Below are positions 1 through 3,738 of a stretch of DNA of 5,897 nucleotides, piece by piece. The position numbers and the translations under genes were made by a program. This DNA comes from Deltaproteobacteria bacterium (GTDB taxonomy: Bacteria; Myxococcota; UBA727; JABDBI01): positions 1-5,897 of the forward strand of contig JAESQZ010000224.1 of assembly GCA_016764955.1 (NCBI GenBank). Reading direction: 5' to 3'. The notes under the pieces were generated by a model that saw only the letters and a program-made list of their open reading frames with translations, made no database searches and was not told where the DNA came from. Every line of letters starts with the position of its first letter. The stretch's first letter is position 1.

Positions 1-3
1 AGT

Positions 4-699
4 ATGAATAAAATTTTCCCATCAGCAAACGAAGCTATCAAAGACATGCAAGATGGCTGAACTTTAATGTCCGGCGGCTTTGGCCTTTGCGGCAACCCTG
101 AAAACCTAATCAAAGCCATCGCAGATGCTGGCATCAAAAATATCAGCTTAATCAGCAATAACTGCGGCACCACAGAACTTGGCCTCGGGCTCTTACTTCA
201 AAACAAGCAAATCAAAAAAATCATAGCAAGCTATGTCGGTGAAAATGCTGAATTCGAAAAGCAGCTTTTAAACGGCGATATCGAAGTCGAGCTAAATCCC
301 CAAGGCACTTTAGCCGAACGCATACGAGCAGCAGGTGCCGGAATCCCGGCTTTTTACACGCCCACTGGTGTCGGCACCCAGGTTGCTGAGAATAAAGAAA
401 CTCGCGAGTTCGATGGTCGCAAGTATCTCTTGGAAAAAGCACTGGGCGCAGACTTTGCCATTATTAAAGCCTACAAATCAGATCCTTTTGGCAACTTGAT
501 ATTTAGAAAAACAGCGCGCAACTTTAACCCCATGATGTGCATGGCAGCCAAGACAACAATTGTCGAAGTCGAAGAGCTCGTTGAACTAGGAGATCTTGAC
601 CCTGATCAGGTTCATATTCCTGGCATTTATATTAATCGAATCATCGCAGGACAGCATTATGACAAATGGATCGAACAACGTACGCTTCGAAATCGCTAA
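4..699 (+). pseudogene. scoA: Succinyl-CoA:3-ketoacid CoA-transferase subunit A, interrupted by an in-frame TGA
   Basis: This is the alpha subunit of SCOT, which with ScoB moves CoA from succinyl-CoA to acetoacetate in the cytoplasm (ketone-body and acetoacetate use). The frame opens at ATG 4 with MNKIFPSANEAIKDMQDG, the usual SCOT-A N-terminus. It then meets TGA at 58-60 (codon 19) and continues without a shift as TLMSGGFGLCGNPENLI. GGFGLCG is the glycine-rich CoA-binding motif of the family. Other family signatures follow: SYVGEN, the stretch LNPQGTLAERIRAAGAGIPAF, GVGTQVAE, and a C-terminus HIPGIYINRIIAG. Full length would be about 231 residues, normal for ScoA. Translation from ATG 67 would give 210 residues but lose the first 21, and I see no good Shine-Dalgarno before it. 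The 3' end overlaps scoB by 41 bp. Family identity is very secure; whether it is a true pseudogene or a sequence error is open. Confidence 0.9.
648..651 (+). promoter_or_regulatory. Ribosome binding site of scoB inside scoA
   Basis: AGGA lies 7 nt before ATG 659, within the scoA coding sequence. It decides the scoB start, since the open frame extends further upstream to 596 without a comparable site. Confidence 0.6.
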
Positions 700-1300
700 G
701 CGCATAGCCCAAGAGCTTGAAAACGGCTTTGTCGTAAACTTAGGCATCGGCATGCCAACTTTGGTTGCCAACTATATCCCTGAGAATATCAACGTCTTTA
801 TGCAAAGCGAAAACGGTTTGCTTGGCATGGGGCCATTTCCTTATGAAGGCGAAGAAGATCCCGATTTAATAAACGCTGGCAAGCAGACCGTCACAGCATT
901 GCCAGGTGCGTCGTATTTCTCATCAGCTGATTCTTTTGCGATGATCCGCGGTGGTCATGTTGATTTAACTGTCTTAGGTGCCATGCAAGTCTCTGAAAAA
1001 GGAGATATCGCGAACTGGATGATTCCAGGCAAAATGATCAAAGGTATGGGCGGCGCGATGGACTTAGTCGCCGGTGCCCGCAAAGTCATCGTCGCCATGG
1101 AGCACACGAATAAAAAAGGCGAGCCTAAAATCTTAAAACAATGCTCGCTACCCCTCACCGGCCAAGCTTGCATCGACATGATCGTCACTGACTTGGCTGT
1201 GTTTGAAGTCGAGCGCGGCAAGGGCCTGAAGCTTGTTGAACTAATGCCTGGTGCAAAGTTAGAAGAAGTTAAAACTAAGACAGAAGCGGCTTTTAGCTAA
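659..1300 (+). CDS. scoB: Succinyl-CoA:3-ketoacid CoA-transferase subunit B
   Basis: This is the beta subunit of SCOT, 213 residues, the usual length for ScoB. It carries the catalytic glutamate that forms the enzyme-CoA thioester: E51 in QSENGLLGMGP, matching the SENG motif of the family (Glu305 in pig SCOT). Other family landmarks are NLGIGMPTLVANYIP (residues 27-41), TALPGASYFSSADSF (79-93), MIRGGHVDLTVLGAMQV (95-111) and a C-terminal MPGAKLEEVKTKTEA. ATG 659 is chosen over the longer open frame because AGGA at 648-651 lies 7 nt upstream and the protein then starts like other ScoB proteins. It begins inside the last 41 bp of scoA, which suggests translational coupling. The protein ends AAFS at TAA 1298-1300; the family commonly runs a few residues further. 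This stop lies inside the left end of the downstream inverted-repeat element, so the C-terminus may have been trimmed by its arrival (inference). Confidence 0.95.
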   Translation: MTNGSNNVRFEIAKRIAQELENGFVVNLGIGMPTLVANYIPENINVFMQSENGLLGMGPFPYEGEEDPDLINAGKQTVTALPGASYFSSADSFAMIRGGHVDLTVLGAMQVSEKGDIANWMIPGKMIKGMGGAMDLVAGARKVIVAMEHTNKKGEPKILKQCSLPLTGQACIDMIVTDLAVFEVERGKGLKLVELMPGAKLEEVKTKTEAAFS

Positions 1301-1537
1301 TTTATTTTTGCCCACGAATGTGGGCTTAGGTGCCACAGCCCAGGGTAGAGTTGGCGAGCTTGCGAGCCAACGGCGCCCTGGGATCCACGCCCCCACCCAT
1401 CCCACACCATCGCCAGATTCATACGAAGTCACTATAAACCTGGCGGCAATGCGAGGCGGGTGCTTTGACATAAACCCAGCCCTAACAGGCTGGGCTGTGG
1501 CACCTAAGCCCACATTCGTGGGCGAAAACAAATCAGC
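1296..1537. mobile_element. MITE-like palindromic element with 48-bp terminal inverted repeats
   Basis: The arms at 1296-1343 and 1490-1537 are inverted copies over 48 bp with three mismatches, all transitions, in the outer 14 bp. The inner 34 bp (1310-1343 and 1490-1523) are identical. Each arm contains a hairpin, GCCCAC-GAAT-GTGGGC and its complement (1310-1325, 1508-1523). The core has further stems: CCCAGGG/CCCTGGG (1339-1345, 1376-1382) enclosing TTGGC/GCCAA (1351-1355, 1366-1370); CGCCAG/CTGGCG (1411-1416, 1440-1445); and CCCAGCC/GGCTGGG (1475-1481, 1488-1494). No transposase lies inside, and the short open frames across it read repeat sequence on both strands. I see no clear target-site duplication. 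The hairpins lack a following T-tract (the T-run precedes the left arm), so it is not an ordinary intrinsic terminator, though a folded 48-bp stem after scoB could stabilise or be cleaved in the mRNA. A non-autonomous element is the best reading; a REP/ERIC-like intergenic repeat is the alternative. Confidence 0.65.
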
Positions 1538-1593
1538 CACGATAATATCCTCATGCGTCATTCGCCCGATAGCAATCCACAGAAACTCTATTC

Positions 1594-1599
1594 TATAAT
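1594..1599 (+). promoter_or_regulatory. Candidate -10 box of the HTH gene
   Basis: TATAAT is a perfect sigma-70 -10 match. It stands just after the inverted-repeat element, and its expected start point (about 1606) falls just before the first leader hairpin. I see no convincing TTGACA-like -35 at 16-18 bp spacing, nor an extended -10 TG, so this is tentative and may need an activator. Confidence 0.35.
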
Positions 1600-1616
1600 G
1601 CTCTTAAATTAGCAAA

Positions 1617-1727
1617 GCCGCGTTCCCCTCGAACGACAATTTTTGGGGAATGCGGCAGCCATTCTACAGGCCGAGAATCACATAAACTCTCGGCCGCTAA
1701 GCGTCAATCGGATTGGCGAGGAGAGTT
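1617..1727 (+). promoter_or_regulatory. Structured 5' leader of the HTH gene, possible translational switch
   Basis: Three hairpins follow one another before the start codon. Hairpin 1 pairs 1617-1628 with 1645-1656 (12 bp, one G-T wobble, 16-nt loop). Hairpin 2 pairs GGCCGAGA 1669-1676 with TCTCGGCC 1688-1695 (8 bp perfect, 11-nt loop). Hairpin 3 pairs CGTCAA 1702-1707 with TTGGCG 1713-1718 (one wobble, 5-nt loop). The Shine-Dalgarno AGGAG is at 1719-1723, directly after hairpin 3 and 4 nt before ATG 1728. AACTCTC at 1685-1691 is perfectly complementary to GAGAGTT at 1721-1727, which overlaps the SD and abuts the ATG. Its bases 1688-1691 are also used in hairpin 2, so the two pairings exclude each other. 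This is the geometry of an SD / anti-SD / anti-anti-SD switch. I do not recognise a known riboswitch class. Regulation is inferred; the complementarities are read directly. Confidence 0.45.
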
Positions 1728-2432
1728 ATGTCTAAAGTTTTATTGTCGAAGAGAGCTAGGGCTGTTTTGGGGTGGGTGAGGGAGTCCTGTCACCCCGTAC
1801 TTGATGCGGGGTCCAGTGCTGGATCCCGGCTCGGAGGCCGGGATGACAACGCTACGCTGCCCATTCGCCAGAAAACATTGGCTGACTTATTGGGCTGTTC
1901 ACGACGGAGTATTTATCGGGCGCTTAAAGAGCTTAAAGCGCAAGGATATTTGGTTGAGACGGGTAAGCGGAAGAATAGATGCAAGGTTTACCAGATTTGT
2001 TCAGCCGCGTTACCTGGGCCTTGCGAGCTAAAGCTCGCTGCAACCCAGGCTACCTCACTTATCGCCCTACGGGCTTCAGAAGAATTGCCAGAGGCACCGA
2101 AGGTGTCTCAAGAGTCGGCAGCCTGGACAAAGGAAGGCCGTAGGTCTGACGCAGGTCCAGGTGAGGTCAGACTCTGTGAACAAGCCAAATTTTACCTCGA
2201 TAATTGCCAGACTGTATTCAAATATAATTTTCTAAACTGGCCAGATTGGGAAAAGTTCTTCCCTGAAGCAACTCACAGAATCCGCCACGTTGAACACCAA
2301 ACCAAATTTTGGCGCCTCATGTTCGATAATCCAGACTCAACCCTATTTGGGGTATCGTATCCTAAAGAGCCTCCCAAAGAGAACCTAGAACACCGCATGC
2401 GCACACGCCCGGCCTATCGGTCGTTGAGGTGA
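1728..2432 (+). CDS. Winged helix-turn-helix protein of unknown function with in-frame palindromic-repeat inserts
   Basis: A 234-residue protein. Residues 44-90 read as a winged HTH DNA-binding domain: LPIRQKTLADLLGCSRRSIYRALKELKAQGYL, with SRRSIYRALKELKAQGYL as turn and recognition helix, then a wing (VETGKRKNRCKVYQI). A basic segment SKRARAVLGWVRES (7-20) precedes it. Residues 21-41 are the translation of a palindromic repeat that splits this N-terminal helix from the HTH. Residues about 92-151 are low-homology-looking sequence encoded by a second, palindrome-dense stretch. The C-terminus (152-234) is aromatic-rich (YLDNCQTVFKYNFLNWPDWEKFF) and unknown to me. ATG 1728 with AGGAG at 1719-1723 is preferred to TTG 1713 in the same frame. 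The partner DNA is unknown; a transcription regulator or plasmid/phage replication-type initiator are both possible. It ends at 2432, the base next to the convergent icd stop. Coding status is supported by the long open frame, HTH pattern and RBS, but a decaying gene cannot be excluded. Confidence 0.7.
   Translation: MSKVLLSKRARAVLGWVRESCHPVLDAGSSAGSRLGGRDDNATLPIRQKTLADLLGCSRRSIYRALKELKAQGYLVETGKRKNRCKVYQICSAALPGPCELKLAATQATSLIALRASEELPEAPKVSQESAAWTKEGRRSDAGPGEVRLCEQAKFYLDNCQTVFKYNFLNWPDWEKFFPEATHRIRHVEHQTKFWRLMFDNPDSTLFGVSYPKEPPKENLEHRMRTRPAYRSLR
1788..1848. repeat. 61-bp dispersed palindromic repeat inserted in frame in the HTH gene
   Basis: The unit begins TGTCACCCCG and ends GCCGGGATGACA. 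It is bounded by TGTCA (1788-1792) and TGACA (1844-1848) and holds ACCCCG/CGGGGT (1792-1797, 1807-1812), TCCAG-TG-CTGGA (1812-1823) and ATCCCGGC/GCCGGGAT (1823-1830, 1837-1844). This matches, from memory, a widespread bacterial intergenic repeat type whose translations read like VIP-DxGS-RLGGRDD. Here it starts exactly on a codon boundary and reads through as residues 21-41 without a stop. Confidence 0.7.
2012..2172. repeat. Palindrome-dense insert inside the HTH gene
   Basis: The region contains many stems. A REP-like hairpin lies at 2013-2049: CCTGGG/CCCAGG outside, GCGAGC-TAAA-GCTCGC inside. GAGGCACC-GAA-GGTGTCTC is at 2091-2109 (one wobble). Longer-range perfect 7-bp pairs are ACCTCAC 2052-2058 with GTGAGGT 2161-2167, CCTACGG 2066-2072 with CCGTAGG 2138-2144, CCTGGAC 2122-2128 with GTCCAGG 2155-2161, and GTCTGAC 2144-2150 with GTCAGAC 2166-2172. 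Some of these are mutually exclusive. The frame stays open through all of it. It reads as one or several palindromic repeats embedded in the gene rather than ordinary coding sequence. Confidence 0.55.
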
Positions 2433-3725
2433 CTAACCCATATTCTCCACAATAGCCTCAGCGAATTCAGAGCATTTGAGCAAGTGCGCATTGTCCATGA
2501 GGCGGTGGAAATCATAGGTCACGCGTTTTTGGCCAATGGCGCCGTTTATGCCCTTGATAATCAAGTCAGCAGCTTCAGTCCAACCCATGAAGCGCAGCAT
2601 CATTTCACCAGACAAGATTACCGAACCTGGGTTTACTTTATCCATACTGGCGTATTTAGGCGCAGTGCCATGAGTAGCCTCGAAAATTGCGTGGCCAGTA
2701 TCATAGTTAATATTGCCGCCGGGAGCAATGCCAATGCCGCCGACTTGAGCTGCCAAAGCGTCACTCAAGTAATCGCCGTTTAAGTTCATGGTCGCGATGA
2801 CATCAAACTCTTTGGGCCTGAGCAAAACTTGCTGCAAGGCGTTATCAGCAATGGCGTCTTTAATAAGCAATTTATTCAAGTGAGCTGGTGTCAAAGTCGC
2901 CCAAACTTGGCTTATCTCATCGACAATAGCCCGTTGCTGTGGCTCAGTCATTAAGTCAAAACCTGATTCTAGCTTACGTGGGTCTTTCGTTGGGTCGTTT
3001 AAAATCCAAGTTTCACGCTCGGTGACGATTTTGTCTCGATAATCGCGCTTTGCTAAAGCATAACCCCAATCTCTAAAGCCACCTTCGGTGAACTTCATGA
3101 TGTTGCCTTTATGCACAAAGCATACGCTTTTGCGATTTTCTTGCAGGGCATAATCGATGGCGCTTTTGACCAAGCGCTCGGTGCCTTGTTGAGAAATTGG
3201 CTTGATTCCAATGGCGCTGGTCTCTGGAAATCGGATCTTTTTGACACCCATTTCAGTTTGCAAAAATTTGATCACTTTTCGAGCTTCTGGGCTTTGAGCG
3301 GCGTACTCGATGCCGGCTTAAATATCTTCGCTGTTTTCACGGAAGATAACCATGTCGATGTTTTCTGGGTGCTTAACAGGGGAGGGCACGCCTTTAAACC
3401 AACGTACTGGTCTTAGGCAAACATATAAATCTAAGATTTGTCTCAAAGCGACATTGAGTGATCTAATACCGCCGCCAACTGGTGTGGTGAGTGGGCCTTT
3501 AATGCCAACTTTGTATTTTTTAAAAGCTTCTAAAGTTTCATCGGGTAACCAGTTGCCAGATTTTTTGAAAGACTTCTCGCCAGCCAAAACTTCGAGCCAT
3601 TCGATCTTTTTAGCGCCTTTGTAGGCTTTTTCGACTGCAGCGTCGAAAACGTGTCTACTTGCTTTCCAAATATCTGGGCCAGTTCCATCGCCTTCGATAA
3701 AAGGCACTACTCGTGTTTCAGTCAT
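2433..3725 (-). pseudogene. icd: NADP-dependent isocitrate dehydrogenase, interrupted by an in-frame TAA at the catalytic tyrosine
   Basis: Icd converts isocitrate to 2-oxoglutarate, CO2 and NADPH in the TCA cycle (cytoplasm, homodimer). The frame from ATG 3725 gives 430 codons before TAG 2435-2433, with one interruption: TAA at 3320-3318, codon 136. Landmarks use an offset of 24 from E. coli Icd: S89 in GGGIRSLNVALRQ (Ser113, the AceK phosphorylation site), codon 136 in RENSEDI-stop-AGIEY (Tyr160, catalytic), K206 in HKGNIMKFTEG (Lys230, catalytic), and metal-binding D294, D318 and D322. APKYASMDKVNPGS and YDFHRL keep the NADP-recognition residues (Lys/Tyr/Val, Tyr/Arg). A net insert of about 35 residues lies between residues 235 and 285 compared with E. 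coli. The start is fixed by AGGAG 8 nt upstream. As written only a 135-residue fragment would be made; the 280-residue remainder from GTG 3275 lacks the N-terminal half. The enzyme identity is certain; true pseudogene versus sequencing error is not. Confidence 0.92.
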
Positions 3726-3733
3726 AAACAAAT

Positions 3734-3738
3734 CTCCT
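3734..3738 (-). promoter_or_regulatory. icd ribosome binding site overlapping the sppA stop codon
   Basis: On the minus strand AGGAG lies 8 nt before the icd ATG at 3725 and shares bases 3737-3738 with the sppA TAG (3739-3737). The 11-nt gap and the shared bases imply that ribosomes ending sppA arrive at the icd start, so the two are probably co-transcribed and translationally coupled. The site also favours ATG 3725 over the in-frame TTG at 3731. Confidence 0.65.

Noticed and set aside
58..60. TGA read as tryptophan or glycine (alternative genetic code)
   Set aside because: It is the only in-frame TGA in nearly 5 kb of conserved coding sequence, TGG codons are common, and the HTH gene ends in TGA. 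A reassigned code would show many in-frame TGAs.
58..60. Selenocysteine at the scoA TGA
   Set aside because: The SCOT-A family has no conserved cysteine at this place, and I see no stable stem-loop directly downstream of the codon.
1301..1325. Intrinsic terminator of scoAB at the GCCCAC/GTGGGC hairpin
   Set aside because: The T-run precedes the hairpin instead of following it, and on the minus strand the hairpin is followed by an A-run, so neither strand has the classic form.
1259..1598. Open frames on both strands across the inverted-repeat element (about 96-100 residues)
   Set aside because: They translate the repeat arms (NVGLGATAQ and PTFVG appear at both ends), lack ribosome sites, and the minus-strand one runs into the 3' end of scoB.
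1713..1715. TTG start for the HTH gene
   Set aside because: ATG 1728 in the same frame has AGGAG at 1719-1723 just upstream. TTG 1713 lies inside hairpin 3 and has no ribosome site.
1296..2172. CRISPR array or integron attC sites
   Set aside because: The repeats are inverted and of different types, with no regular direct repeats and spacers, no cas genes and no integrase.
2433..3275. A separate 280-residue gene for the C-terminal part of IDH starting at GTG 3275
   Set aside because: It starts in mid-domain, has no ribosome site, and lies in frame with the upstream part across a single stop codon, so it is the rest of icd.
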